A DNA stretch of 21,488 bases from CAZPBO01 sp964584815 (GTDB lineage Bacteria; Planctomycetota; SKW154): positions 1-21,488 of the forward strand of contig CAZPBO010000043.1 in the NCBI GenBank assembly GCA_964584815.1, in the 5' to 3' direction. A program made the translations under genes and the position numbers. Shown here piece after piece: positions 8,112-15,616 of this stretch. Position 1 is the first letter of the stretch, and each line of letters opens with the position of its first letter. The notes beneath the pieces were generated by a model. The model did not search any database. It was not told the origin of the DNA and saw only the letters and a program-made list of their open reading frames with translations.

Positions 8112-9418
8112 CTGTTTTCCCCGACACCGATACCGTAGTAGGAAAATCCGAGGCGGCGCAAGAACGCGCCGTCATATATGTTGCGTCCGTCAAAGATGAC
8201 ACGGCGCCGCATCAGGCTCTTTAACCGTTCAAAATCGGCTCCGCGAAACTCCTGCCACTCCGTCATCACAAACAGCATATCCGCCCCTTCGGCTGCCTCC
8301 TCCATCGTCTGACAGAAGGTGACGGTTTCAGGGAGCACTTTTTTCGCGTTGTGTGTGGCGGCTGGATCAAAGGCACGCACTGCGATTCCACGCGCCACAA
8401 GCCCCTTTATCAACTCAATCGCCGGCGCCTCGCGAACATCATCTGTGCGCGGCTTAAATGACAGCCCCCAAACCGCCGCCACAAGTCCCCTTATGTCCCC
8501 CCCGAAATGGTTCTCCATCTTGCGCAGCAGCACCTGACGCTGGCGACGGTTCACCTCATTGGTTGCTCCCAGAAGCAGCGGCTCATACCCCGCCTTGCGC
8601 GATATGTGAAGCAGACTCTCCACATCTTTGGGTAGGCAGGAACCACCATACCCCACCCCGGGAAAGAGAAACTGCGCCCCAATGCGCGGGTCGCTTGATA
8701 TGCCGAGGCGAACCTCGTTTATGTCGGCGCCCACCCTCTCGCAGATGTTGGCAATCTCATTGATGAAGGATATTTTGAGCGCCAGAAAAGCATTGGCGGC
8801 GAGTTTTGTCATCTCCGCCGACTCGTTGCTCATAAACAGAATCCGCGGACGGGTGCGCATAAACGGCTCATACAGATGCTGCATCACATCCCGCGCGTCA
8901 GCATCATCTGTTCCCACCACCACGCGTGCCGGCTTCATAAAGTCCTCAACCGCCGCTCCTTCCTTCAAGAATTCCGGGTTTGAGACAACCGTTATTTTGT
9001 GGCGCGCTTCCTGGCGCATCAGCCTCTCAACTTCCTTTGCCGTTCCCACAGGAACCGTGCTCTTTATGGCGACAATCTTTTTGCTGTTGGCGCACTTTGC
9101 AATCGTTTCAGCCACTTCATAGATGGCGGAGAGGTTGCAGGCGCCATCGGGCAGCCGCGGCGTTCCCACAGCAACAAAAATCACCCTCCCGTGTCGCACC
9201 GCCTCTTCTGCATTTGTTGTGAACCGAATGCGCTTTTCGCTGATGTTACGACGCAGCAACTCCTCAAGTTGCGGCTCATAAAACGGCACTCTCCCTTCCG
9301 ACAAAGCCGCAACGCGTTCTGCATCTTTGTCGGTGCAGACCACATCGTTGCCGCTCTCGGCAAACCCCACCCCAACCACAACGCCGACATATCCGCTGCC
9401 GAATACGCTTATCCGCAT
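8108..9418 (-). CDS. ugd: UDP-glucose 6-dehydrogenase
   Basis: A 436-residue enzyme that oxidises UDP-glucose to UDP-glucuronate with two NAD molecules, feeding capsule, lipid A or exopolysaccharide sugars. The N-terminal NAD Rossmann motif is GSGYVG (7-12). The family signatures NPEFLKEG (147-154) and the central helix with K205 and N209 are present. The catalytic cysteine is C261 in GYGGSCLPKD, with D265 after it. The C-terminal UDP-binding domain includes a GLSFKPRTDD segment. Length is normal for the UDP-glucose/GDP-mannose dehydrogenase family. GDP-mannose dehydrogenase is the main alternative, but the motifs fit Ugd/TuaD/RkpK better. The ATG shares one base with the stop codon of the enoyl-CoA hydratase gene. 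Confidence 0.92.
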   Translation of the reverse strand: MRISVFGSGYVGVVVGVGFAESGNDVVCTDKDAERVAALSEGRVPFYEPQLEELLRRNISEKRIRFTTNAEEAVRHGRVIFVAVGTPRLPDGACNLSAIYEVAETIAKCANSKKIVAIKSTVPVGTAKEVERLMRQEARHKITVVSNPEFLKEGAAVEDFMKPARVVVGTDDADARDVMQHLYEPFMRTRPRILFMSNESAEMTKLAANAFLALKISFINEIANICERVGADINEVRLGISSDPRIGAQFLFPGVGYGGSCLPKDVESLLHISRKAGYEPLLLGATNEVNRRQRQVLLRKMENHFGGDIRGLVAAVWGLSFKPRTDDVREAPAIELIKGLVARGIAVRAFDPAATHNAKKVLPETVTFCQTMEEAAEGADMLFVMTEWQEFRGADFERLKSLMRRRVIFDGRNIYDGAFLRRLGFSYYGIGVGENR

Positions 9419-10200
9419 TATTTGCCCTTAAATTGAGGTTTTCGTTTTTGCAGAAATGCGGATGTGCCTTCGTTTTTGTCTTCTGTCGCGCAGCAAGCGC
9501 CGAAGAGGTCTGCCTCAATGCGGAGTCCTTCCTCAAGTGGAACGGCGAGTCCGCGGTTGACCGCCTCAAGCGCCGCACGCAACGCAAACGGACCATTAGC
9601 GCATATCCGCTTCGCTATTTTTTCCGCCTCATCCAGCAGATTCTCCGGCTCCACAACGCGGTTCACAAGCCCCACCTGATAGGCGCGTTCTGCATCCACC
9701 ATATCCCCTGACAGAATCCACTCAAGCGCTATTCCCCTTCCAACAAGTCTTGGCAGCCGCTGGGTTCCGCCGTATCCCGGTATCACGCCCAACTTGACCT
9801 CAGGCTGCCCGAATTTGGCGTTCTTTGAGGCAACACGGATGTGGCACGCCATAGCGATTTCTGTTCCTCCGCCTAAGGCATAGCCGTTAACCGCCGCTAT
9901 CACAGGTTTCTGCCCGTTCTCTATCAGTGATAGAAGTCTCTGCCCCCGCAGCGCGAAAGCCTTCCCCCGCATCCCATCAAGTTCGGCTATTTCTCCGATG
10001 TCGGCGCCCGCCACAAACGCCTTCTCTCCTGCGCCTGTCAGTATCACCGCCAAAACACTCTCATCCGAAAACGCACGCTTAAAGGCGTCCTCCAACTCAT
10101 CCAGTGTCTGCGCGTTCAGCGCGTTCAGTTTGTCAGGTCTGTTCACCGTTATTACGGCTACCCCATCCCTCACCTCGTAAAGAATGTTTTGATACTCCAT
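9418..10200 (-). CDS. enoyl-CoA hydratase / crotonase family protein
   Basis: A 260-residue crotonase-fold enzyme of normal length. The oxyanion-hole segments are AGADI (64-68) and GYALGGG (106-112). Both catalytic glutamates expected of a true hydratase are present: E114 in GGGTEIAMAC and E134 in FGQPEVKLG. This supports hydration of 2-trans-enoyl-CoA to 3-hydroxyacyl-CoA in fatty-acid oxidation or butyrate-type metabolism. GGAGG lies seven bases before the ATG (10208-10212). The gene sits between a TonB-family protein and ugd with no other beta-oxidation gene, so the pathway is not shown by context. Broad substrate range within the family makes the exact acyl-CoA uncertain. Confidence 0.9.
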   Translation of the reverse strand: MEYQNILYEVRDGVAVITVNRPDKLNALNAQTLDELEDAFKRAFSDESVLAVILTGAGEKAFVAGADIGEIAELDGMRGKAFALRGQRLLSLIENGQKPVIAAVNGYALGGGTEIAMACHIRVASKNAKFGQPEVKLGVIPGYGGTQRLPRLVGRGIALEWILSGDMVDAERAYQVGLVNRVVEPENLLDEAEKIAKRICANGPFALRAALEAVNRGLAVPLEEGLRIEADLFGACCATEDKNEGTSAFLQKRKPQFKGK

Positions 10201-10217
10201 AACCTGTCCTCCAAAAG

Positions 10218-10928
10218 TTATTTTTGCTCTATTTTGAAGAGGAATTCCTGTTCTACCCAGCGTTTTACGGGTTTTCCGTTTTTGAGGGCGGGAAGGAAGC
10301 GGTATTTTTTGACCGCCGCGACGGCTGCCTCATCAAGACTGCTGTAACCACTTGTTTTTGCAACATAAGTCTTTACGACCCTTCCGCGTTCATCAACAAG
10401 CATCCGCACCACAACGCGCCCCTCAATCCCCTGCTGAAGCGCCCAGGACGGATAGCGAACGGGTGCGCTTTGCACAAGAACAGCAGGGCGTGAGACTCTG
10501 TTTGGGGAAGGTGTCTTGGTTGTGGCACCACCTGATATGCCTTCTGGTGAGCCGCAAGCCACCGCAGGACCACCCCCAGTTGCAGGCAGTTTGGTCACAT
10601 CAAGACCGAAAGGGAGGGGTGCAGGTGTTGGCGGAAGCGGCGTTTTGAGTGGGGTGCTCGGTTTGGGGGGATGCGGTTTTGCCGCCTTTAATGGTTGTGG
10701 TTTTGGAGCAGGTTTGGATGTTGGGGTATTTTGGGGAGGGCGGTGCAGCCGTGGCGCAGAAAACCGCTCTCTTTTGCGCAGTTTTGTTAAGGAAAGTGAG
10801 TGCCAGGAAGGTGTGCGCACAAAAAAGATACGCTCTACTCCCGCACCGATGTGCGGCAGCGCAAAGAGAACGCCTGTGTTGACAAAGACCGCGATAAGAA
10901 GCGGCAAAACCACTCCACGCAACGCCAT
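10218..10928 (-). CDS. TonB-family energy transducer / periplasmic TonB C-terminal protein
   Basis: A 236-residue protein. One hydrophobic segment (about 5-27) anchors it in the inner membrane. Residues about 60-115 are Pro/Lys/Thr-rich, as in the periplasm-spanning part of TonB. Residues about 150-236 are a TonB C-terminal domain with the typical YPSWALQQGIEGRVVVRM start, a DEAAVAAVKKYRF helix and a final beta strand. The family links ExbB/ExbD proton-motive energy to outer-membrane receptors, which implies a diderm cell. No exbB, exbD or receptor is in the window. The ATG at 10928 has GGGGA immediately adjacent, which is too close; an in-frame TTG at 10922 would have it at about six bases, so the exact start is unsure. 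A promoter lies just upstream. Confidence 0.85.
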   Translation of the reverse strand: MALRGVVLPLLIAVFVNTGVLFALPHIGAGVERIFFVRTPSWHSLSLTKLRKRERFSAPRLHRPPQNTPTSKPAPKPQPLKAAKPHPPKPSTPLKTPLPPTPAPLPFGLDVTKLPATGGGPAVACGSPEGISGGATTKTPSPNRVSRPAVLVQSAPVRYPSWALQQGIEGRVVVRMLVDERGRVVKTYVAKTSGYSSLDEAAVAAVKKYRFLPALKNGKPVKRWVEQEFLFKIEQK

Positions 10929-11069
10929 TCCCCATACAAAAGCAGCCTATATTAACAGGGTCGGCAGCGGCAGTCAAGGATGGTGGGAGTGCGCAAAAGG
11001 CAGAAAAGAGCGGAAAAGGTAGTGGCGAGCGGTTAAGATATTCCGTTTGTCAGCGTGAGGGGACAGCCG
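10929..11069. other. divergent intergenic region between the TonB and EIIA genes
   Basis: This 141-base stretch separates the minus-strand operon from the plus-strand EIIA unit. It holds the minus-strand promoter at 10949-10977 and the EIIA ribosome-binding site. I see only weak -10-like words (TAAGAT at 11034-11039) and no -35 for the plus-strand direction, so EIIA transcription may depend on another sigma factor. Confidence 0.6.
10949..10977 (-). promoter_or_regulatory. sigma70-like promoter for the TonB-to-kinase operon
   Basis: Read on the minus strand, TTGACT (10977-10972) is followed by a 17-base spacer and TAATAT (10954-10949). The -35 matches 5 of 6 and the -10 matches 4 of 6 consensus bases. 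Transcription would begin near 10942, giving a leader of only about 14 bases before the TonB start. It is the only good promoter I see for the minus-strand run of six genes. Confidence 0.6.
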
Positions 11070-11537
11070 ATGTTTGTTGTATCGCGCTATCTGAAGCCGG
11101 AAAGGGTTATACTGGATATGGAGGTTGGCAGTAGAGAAGAGGCGATAAAGCAACTTGCGGGGTGTCTGCGAGGTGCGGCGGAGGTAAAGGATTTTGAGGG
11201 GTTTGTGCAAGATGTTCTGCGTCGGGAGAAGCAGGGTTCAACGGCAGTGGGAATGGGGGTGGCGATACCGCACGCCCGCACGGATAAGGTGCAGGGGTTT
11301 GTTGTCGCGGTTGGACGCTTAAGGGAGCCGATAAGGTGGCCCAGTCCAGATAACCAACCTGTGCAACTTCTGTTCCTTATGGGGACCTGCACGAGAATCA
11401 TAGCCCGCTATATCCAGATTGTGGCGCACCTCACACGCATCCTTCGTCACAGCGATTTCCGAGAGAAGTTGCTGAAAGCCTCCACAGCGGAGGAGTTGGT
11501 GCGCCTTTTCCTTAGTGAGGAGCGTGCTGACAAATGA
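11070..11537 (+). CDS. PTS EIIA domain protein, fructose/PtsN type
   Basis: A 155-residue stand-alone EIIA of the mannitol/fructose (PTS_EIIA_2) class. The phosphorylated histidine is H68 in GVAIPHART. The GSREEAIKQLA N-terminal helix and the C-terminal helices fit the family length. I chose ATG 11070 because GAGGGG lies about seven bases upstream; an in-frame GTG at 11055 overlaps that site. EIIA of this class either delivers phosphate to a sugar permease or, as PtsN, regulates potassium transport and nitrogen metabolism. No EIIB, EIIC, HPr or EI is nearby. The next two genes encode a small PII-like protein and a cation antiporter, so a regulatory role in ion transport is the better inference. 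Its stop overlaps the next ATG by four bases (ATGA, 11534-11537). Confidence 0.88.
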   Translation: MFVVSRYLKPERVILDMEVGSREEAIKQLAGCLRGAAEVKDFEGFVQDVLRREKQGSTAVGMGVAIPHARTDKVQGFVVAVGRLREPIRWPSPDNQPVQLLFLMGTCTRIIARYIQIVAHLTRILRHSDFREKLLKASTAEELVRLFLSEERADK

Positions 11538-11863
11538 AACTTCTGGGTATGATACTTGAGGGAGAGGAGCATCTTGAGGATGTGTTAGCGGTGTTTGCGG
11601 AGGTGGGGGTGGTGGATGCGGTTGTGGTGGATGCGGAGGGTTTGGAACGGGTGCTTTCGCATATGCCGATATTTGCGCCGTTGTCGGCTATGGTGAGAGG
11701 TGCGCGACAGAGGCGGCGTCTGGTTCTGGGCGTTACCGACAACGACGCAGCGCTCAAAGAGGCAGAAACCCTTCTTAAGGATTACGGACTCAATCTGCGT
11801 GAGAGCGGTGGAGGGGTGCTTTTTATAATACCGGTTGAAGGGGCGGTTTTCCTTGCCGAGTGA
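11534..11863 (+). CDS. small PII-like (ferredoxin-fold) putative regulator
   Basis: A 109-residue protein beginning MKLLGMILEGEEHLEDVL, with beta-alpha-beta spacing, a short basic loop (about 50-60, ending GARQRRR) and a final beta strand GVLFIIPVE. This pattern resembles PII-like nitrogen-regulator relatives often found beside transporters, but the T-loop is short and no classic uridylylation tyrosine is visible. It is therefore a tentative assignment. Translation is coupled to the EIIA gene by ATGA, and the 3' end overlaps the antiporter start by about 11 bases. The most likely role is ligand-dependent control of the antiporter; a CutA-like or unrelated ferredoxin-fold protein is possible. 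Confidence 0.5.
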   Translation: MKLLGMILEGEEHLEDVLAVFAEVGVVDAVVVDAEGLERVLSHMPIFAPLSAMVRGARQRRRLVLGVTDNDAALKEAETLLKDYGLNLRESGGGVLFIIPVEGAVFLAE

Positions 11864-13034
11864 ACCAAGTGCTTTGCTCATAGTAGGACTACTTATTTTA
11901 TGCGGTTACGGCGGCGGCAGGCTTGTTGGACTCCTGCGCCTGCCCGCCGTGACAGGATACATTATTGTCGGTCTGGCTCTGGGCATATCGGGCGCGGCGA
12001 TTGTCGGAGATGCCTGGTGGCACAGCCTTGAATGGACTGTGGAGTTTGCGCTTTCACTTGTCGCCTTCAATGTCGGATACGAGTTGCGTTTTGCGGAGTT
12101 GGCGCGTCTTGGTAAGGGACTTACACTCCTTGTAGTTCTTGAAACCATAGGGGCTTTTGTTGCGATATGGGGTGTGATGTCGGTGGTGGGTCTGGGCTGG
12201 CGTTTGGGGATGTTGATTGGGGCGATAGGGGCTGCCACCGCTCCTGCTGTCACAGTCATTGTCTTCAACTCACTCCGCGCAAAAGGACCGCTTACACAGG
12301 CGGTTCTGGCTTGCGTGGGGTTTGATGACGCATTGGGTCTTGTCATATATTCTGTTGTTGCGCCGCTTCTGGCAGCACATGGCGCCGCAAATGGCGCTGT
12401 CGCACTCAAAGTCCTTTGCCAGTTGGGCTTAAGTATAGGTGTGGGATGTTGCCTCGGCGTTCTGGCTGTTATTGTGACGCGCTATATAAAACACGAAGCG
12501 GAGTTGATGGTGGCGATAGTGGGGATAGTGGTTTTCTGTGCAGGGCTTCTTGAGAGCCGCCCGTTCGGTCTGCACTGTTCACCGCTTCTGGGAGCGATGA
12601 TGGTGGGATTTCTTGCGGGCAATTTTGGACGGGCAATGAGGCGGTTTGGGGAGACTTTTTTCGCCGCGGCAAGCCCGTTCTACACCCTCTATTTTGCGCT
12701 TGCGGGCAGCCGATTGCGCCTCTTTGCCCTTTTTGCCCTTTGGCTTCCCGCACTCGGCTATCTTGGTGCGCGGCTCGGCGGAAAGTGGCTCGGCGCCTAC
12801 ATTGGCGGCAAACTTGGGCGCCTGCCATCTGTCGTCACACGCCTTACGGGTCCCTGCCTCTTCTCACAAGCAGGTATAGCAATAGGTTTGACGGTCTATG
12901 CGGCAAAAGATTTTCCGCAATGGGCGCCAACAGTGGTGGCGGTTATGCTGGGAACGACGGTGGTGACGGAGATAGTGGGACCGGCGTTGACGAGGTTTGC
13001 GGTGAAGAAGGCGGGCGAGGCGCGCGCCGCTTAA
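11853..13034 (+). CDS. CPA-family monovalent cation/proton antiporter (Na+/H+ exchanger type)
   Basis: A hydrophobic protein of 393 residues with about 12 predicted membrane segments. A TAPA unwound-helix motif lies at about residues 129-132. The acidic pair D158-D159 in GFDDALGL matches the ion-binding Asp-Asp/Asn-Asp pair of the CPA1/CPA2 antiporters (NapA/NhaA-like). No RCK/TrkA-N domain is fused, so control may come from the EIIA and PII-like neighbours. The TTG at 11853 is preceded by GGGGCGG six bases away. An upstream TTG at 11835 would add six residues but sits within the preceding gene without a clear ribosome-binding site. Ion choice (Na+ or K+) cannot be read from sequence alone. 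Confidence 0.85.
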   Translation: MPSEPSALLIVGLLILCGYGGGRLVGLLRLPAVTGYIIVGLALGISGAAIVGDAWWHSLEWTVEFALSLVAFNVGYELRFAELARLGKGLTLLVVLETIGAFVAIWGVMSVVGLGWRLGMLIGAIGAATAPAVTVIVFNSLRAKGPLTQAVLACVGFDDALGLVIYSVVAPLLAAHGAANGAVALKVLCQLGLSIGVGCCLGVLAVIVTRYIKHEAELMVAIVGIVVFCAGLLESRPFGLHCSPLLGAMMVGFLAGNFGRAMRRFGETFFAAASPFYTLYFALAGSRLRLFALFALWLPALGYLGARLGGKWLGAYIGGKLGRLPSVVTRLTGPCLFSQAGIAIGLTVYAAKDFPQWAPTVVAVMLGTTVVTEIVGPALTRFAVKKAGEARAA

Positions 13035-13045
13035 CGCTCCCCCCC

Positions 13046-13071
13046 TGTTGCTGATGTTTTGTTGAGCAACA
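13046..13071 (+). other. 7-bp inverted repeat overlapping the promoter -35
   Basis: TGTTGCT (13046-13052) and AGCAACA (13065-13071) are perfect inverted copies around a 12-base loop. The right arm covers most of the -35 hexamer at 13062-13067. It could be a repressor operator or a weak hairpin after the antiporter gene; no T-tract follows, so an intrinsic terminator is unlikely. Confidence 0.3.
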
Positions 13072-13090
13072 CCCCGCCACCGGGTAAAAT
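13062..13090 (+). promoter_or_regulatory. sigma70-like promoter of the glycogen operon
   Basis: TTGAGC (13062-13067), a 17-base spacer, and TAAAAT (13085-13090; 5 of 6 matches to TATAAT). Transcription would start near 13097 and the leader carries GGGAGA seven bases before the GalT-like ATG at 13117. The -35 overlaps an inverted repeat (13046-13071). Confidence 0.6.
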
Positions 13091-13116
13091 GTCTGTCCTG
13101 TTATGGGAGATACCGA

Positions 13117-14139
13117 ATGCCTGAATTGCGCAAAGACCCGATAATCAGGCGATGGGTTGTGATAGCCAAAGAGCGGGCAAGAAGACCTTCTGACCTCCAC
13201 AAAGGGCAGGTGGAAAAACCCGCCCCCGACACTTTCTGTCCGTTCTGTGAGGGCAATGAACACACAACTCCGCCTGAAATCCTCGCTTACCGCGCCCCCG
13301 GCACCCAGCCTAACAAACCAGGCTGGTGGATACGCGTTATTGCCAACAAGTTTCCTGCGCTGCAGGCGGAAGGCGACCTCAACAAGCGCGGTGTGGGGAT
13401 GTATGATATGATGAACGGCATAGGCGTTCACGAGGTCATCGTTGAAACGCCGAAACACCTGCGCAGCCAGACAGAAGCCCCCCAAAAACAGGTGGAGGAG
13501 ACAATATGGGCATACCGCGATAGGTTGCTTGCCCTGAAGAAGGACAAACGGTTGCAGTATGGGTTGATATTCAAAAATGTGGGCAAGGAGGCGGGCGCTT
13601 CACTCTACCACAGCCACAGTCAACTGATAGCAACACCGTTTGTGCCGATACGGATATCAGAGGAGATTCGCGGCGCAAAGGAGTTTTTTAACTATCGCGG
13701 GCGCTGCATCTTCTGCGATATGGTCTGTCAGGAGCGTGAGGACGGTTCGCGTCTGGTGGAGGAGTCGCAGGAATTTGTCGCGTTTGAACCGTTCGCATCG
13801 CGTTTTCCTTTTGAGACATGGATTCTGCCCAAATGCCACGGTTCCCATTTTGAGGACATAGAGAAAAGGCAGGTGGAGGATTTGGCAGGCATCCTACGCC
13901 GTGTCCTCTTCAGACTTGAGAAAACCCTGCCGGGAGTCGCCTACAACTACATCATCCACACCGCACCCTTTAATGAAGGTTTCCTTGAGCACTACCATTG
14001 GCATATTGAGATAATCCCGAGACTGACAAAAGTTGCGGGATTTGAATGGGGCACAGGCTGCTACATCAACCCGATGACGCCAGAAGACGCCTGCTCCTAC
14101 CTGAAAGAAGTCAATATTGAAGAATTGGAGGCTGCCTAA
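13117..14139 (+). CDS. galT: GalT-family nucleotidyltransferase (HIT-like), possible ADP-glucose phosphorylase
   Basis: A 340-residue GalT/HIT superfamily enzyme. Zinc ligands are C41, C44, H105 and H165, and the nucleophilic histidine is H167 in HSHSQ (165-169). A further histidine cluster lies at 292-296 (HYHWH), and C197/C200 may bind a second metal. In E. coli GalT the active site reads HPHGQ. The HSHSQ version here matches what I recall of the Arabidopsis GalT-like ADP-glucose phosphorylase (At5g18200). That, and the neighbouring glycogen synthase, suggest it may break or exchange nucleotide sugars for glycogen metabolism rather than serve the Leloir pathway. The start has GGGAGA seven bases upstream. 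The stop overlaps the GlgA start by one base (TAATG). The family call is firm; the substrate is open. Confidence 0.88.
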   Translation: MPELRKDPIIRRWVVIAKERARRPSDLHKGQVEKPAPDTFCPFCEGNEHTTPPEILAYRAPGTQPNKPGWWIRVIANKFPALQAEGDLNKRGVGMYDMMNGIGVHEVIVETPKHLRSQTEAPQKQVEETIWAYRDRLLALKKDKRLQYGLIFKNVGKEAGASLYHSHSQLIATPFVPIRISEEIRGAKEFFNYRGRCIFCDMVCQEREDGSRLVEESQEFVAFEPFASRFPFETWILPKCHGSHFEDIEKRQVEDLAGILRRVLFRLEKTLPGVAYNYIIHTAPFNEGFLEHYHWHIEIIPRLTKVAGFEWGTGCYINPMTPEDACSYLKEVNIEELEAA

Positions 14140-15614
14140 TGAGGGTTCTTTTTGCCACCAGTGAGGTTGTGCCGTTTTCAAAGACAGGAGGGCTTGCGGA
14201 TGTTTCAAACGCCCTGCCCAAAGCGCTTGCCGACCTTGGCGTTGAAGTCCACATCTTCAGCCCGCTATATGCGAAGGTCAAAGATGAGTTCAAGCCGACC
14301 GACACAGGGATAAAGGCGGAGTTGCGCGTTTTTCGGCGCAGACAAACGGCGTTCCTGCGCCGCGCCAAACTGCCAAACTCCCCCGTTGAGGTCTTCTTCG
14401 TTGAGCACGACGGTTACTTCTACCGTCCAGGACTTTACGGCGATGAGCGCGGTCCTTATCGCGACAACTCTGAACGCTTTATCTTCTTCTGCCGCGCTGT
14501 TCTTGAAACCGCAAAAGCGCTCGGGCATCACTATGATGTTGTCCACTCAAACGAGTGGCAGACCGCTATGCTGCCCGTCTACCTTAAAACGCTTTACGCT
14601 GACGACGAGCACTGGCACCGCACCGCCTCCGTTCAGGCGCTCCACAACCTCGCCTATCAGGGTGTTTTTAATCAGTGGGATTTCAACTTCACAGGTCTTG
14701 ATTGGGAGTTCTTCTCGTGGCGCTATCTTGAGTTCTGGGGCAAACTGAACCTTCTCAAAGGCGGCATAGTTTTTGCCGACAAGTTGGTCACTGTCAGCCC
14801 CACCTACGCTGAAGAAATCCAGAGTTCTGCAGAATACGGCTGCGGTCTGGAAGGCGTGCTCAAATCGCGCAGTCACGACCTCGTCGGCATCCTGAACGGT
14901 TGCGACTACACTGTGTGGAATCCAGAGACCGACAAACTGATACCCGCCAACTACACAGAAAAGGACCTAAGCGGCAAGGCGCAGTGCAAGGCGGCGCTGC
15001 AGCAGGAATGCGGTTTTGAAAAAACTCAAAATGTTATGCTTGTGGGAATTGTGACCCGTCTCGCCGAGCAGAAAGGTCTGGATATCCTGCTGCCTGTTCT
15101 GGGCGAGATACTTGACTTGGGTGTGCAGTTTGTGGTTTTGGGGACAGGCGATAAGGGTTATGAGAAAGCGCTTGCGGAGATGGGGAGACGCCGTCCCGAC
15201 AGGATGCGTGCCTTCATAAAGTTTGATGAACGTCTCGCCCATCTCATTGAAGCGGGCGCTGACGCCTTCCTTATGCCCAGCCGTTACGAACCTTGCGGTC
15301 TCAACCAGATGTACTCTATGCGTTATGGGACGATTCCGATTGTGCGCAAGACAGGCGGGCTTGCCGACACGGTGCGTGACTTCACCCCACAGGCTCTTGA
15401 GGATGGCGAAGCAACAGGCTTTGTTTTTGAAGATTACAAGGCAGACGCGCTGCTTTCGGCGGTCAAACGCGCCTACGGACTCTTCTCAGAGGATAAAGAA
15501 ACCTGGCTGGCACTGGTCAGAAACGCTATGTCCAAACGGTTTACCTGGGATAAGTCGGCACCCAAATATCTCCGCCTCTATGAAGAAGCAATGGCAAAAC
15601 GCAGAAAGGAGTAG
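14139..15614 (+). CDS. glgA: glycogen synthase (ADP-glucose, GT5)
   Basis: A 491-residue GT5 glycogen/starch synthase of normal length that transfers glucose from ADP-glucose to the non-reducing end of an alpha-1,4-glucan. The N-terminal KTGGLADV (15-22) binds the ADP-glucose diphosphate. The C-terminal Rossmann domain contains GIVTRLAEQKGLD and the catalytic SRYEPCGLNQ region, followed by a second KTGGLADT motif. The gene overlaps the GalT-like gene at TAATG and is followed by the GH57 gene after two bases, so it lies in the middle of a translationally tight operon. No glgC, glgB or glgP is in the window; ADP-glucose synthesis must be encoded elsewhere unless the GalT-like enzyme contributes. 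Confidence 0.95.
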   Translation: MRVLFATSEVVPFSKTGGLADVSNALPKALADLGVEVHIFSPLYAKVKDEFKPTDTGIKAELRVFRRRQTAFLRRAKLPNSPVEVFFVEHDGYFYRPGLYGDERGPYRDNSERFIFFCRAVLETAKALGHHYDVVHSNEWQTAMLPVYLKTLYADDEHWHRTASVQALHNLAYQGVFNQWDFNFTGLDWEFFSWRYLEFWGKLNLLKGGIVFADKLVTVSPTYAEEIQSSAEYGCGLEGVLKSRSHDLVGILNGCDYTVWNPETDKLIPANYTEKDLSGKAQCKAALQQECGFEKTQNVMLVGIVTRLAEQKGLDILLPVLGEILDLGVQFVVLGTGDKGYEKALAEMGRRRPDRMRAFIKFDERLAHLIEAGADAFLMPSRYEPCGLNQMYSMRYGTIPIVRKTGGLADTVRDFTPQALEDGEATGFVFEDYKADALLSAVKRAYGLFSEDKETWLALVRNAMSKRFTWDKSAPKYLRLYEEAMAKRRKE

Positions 15615-15616
15615 TT

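Noticed and set aside
13046..13071. Intrinsic terminator after the antiporter gene
   Set aside because: The stem is only 7 bp with a 12-base loop, and no T-tract follows.
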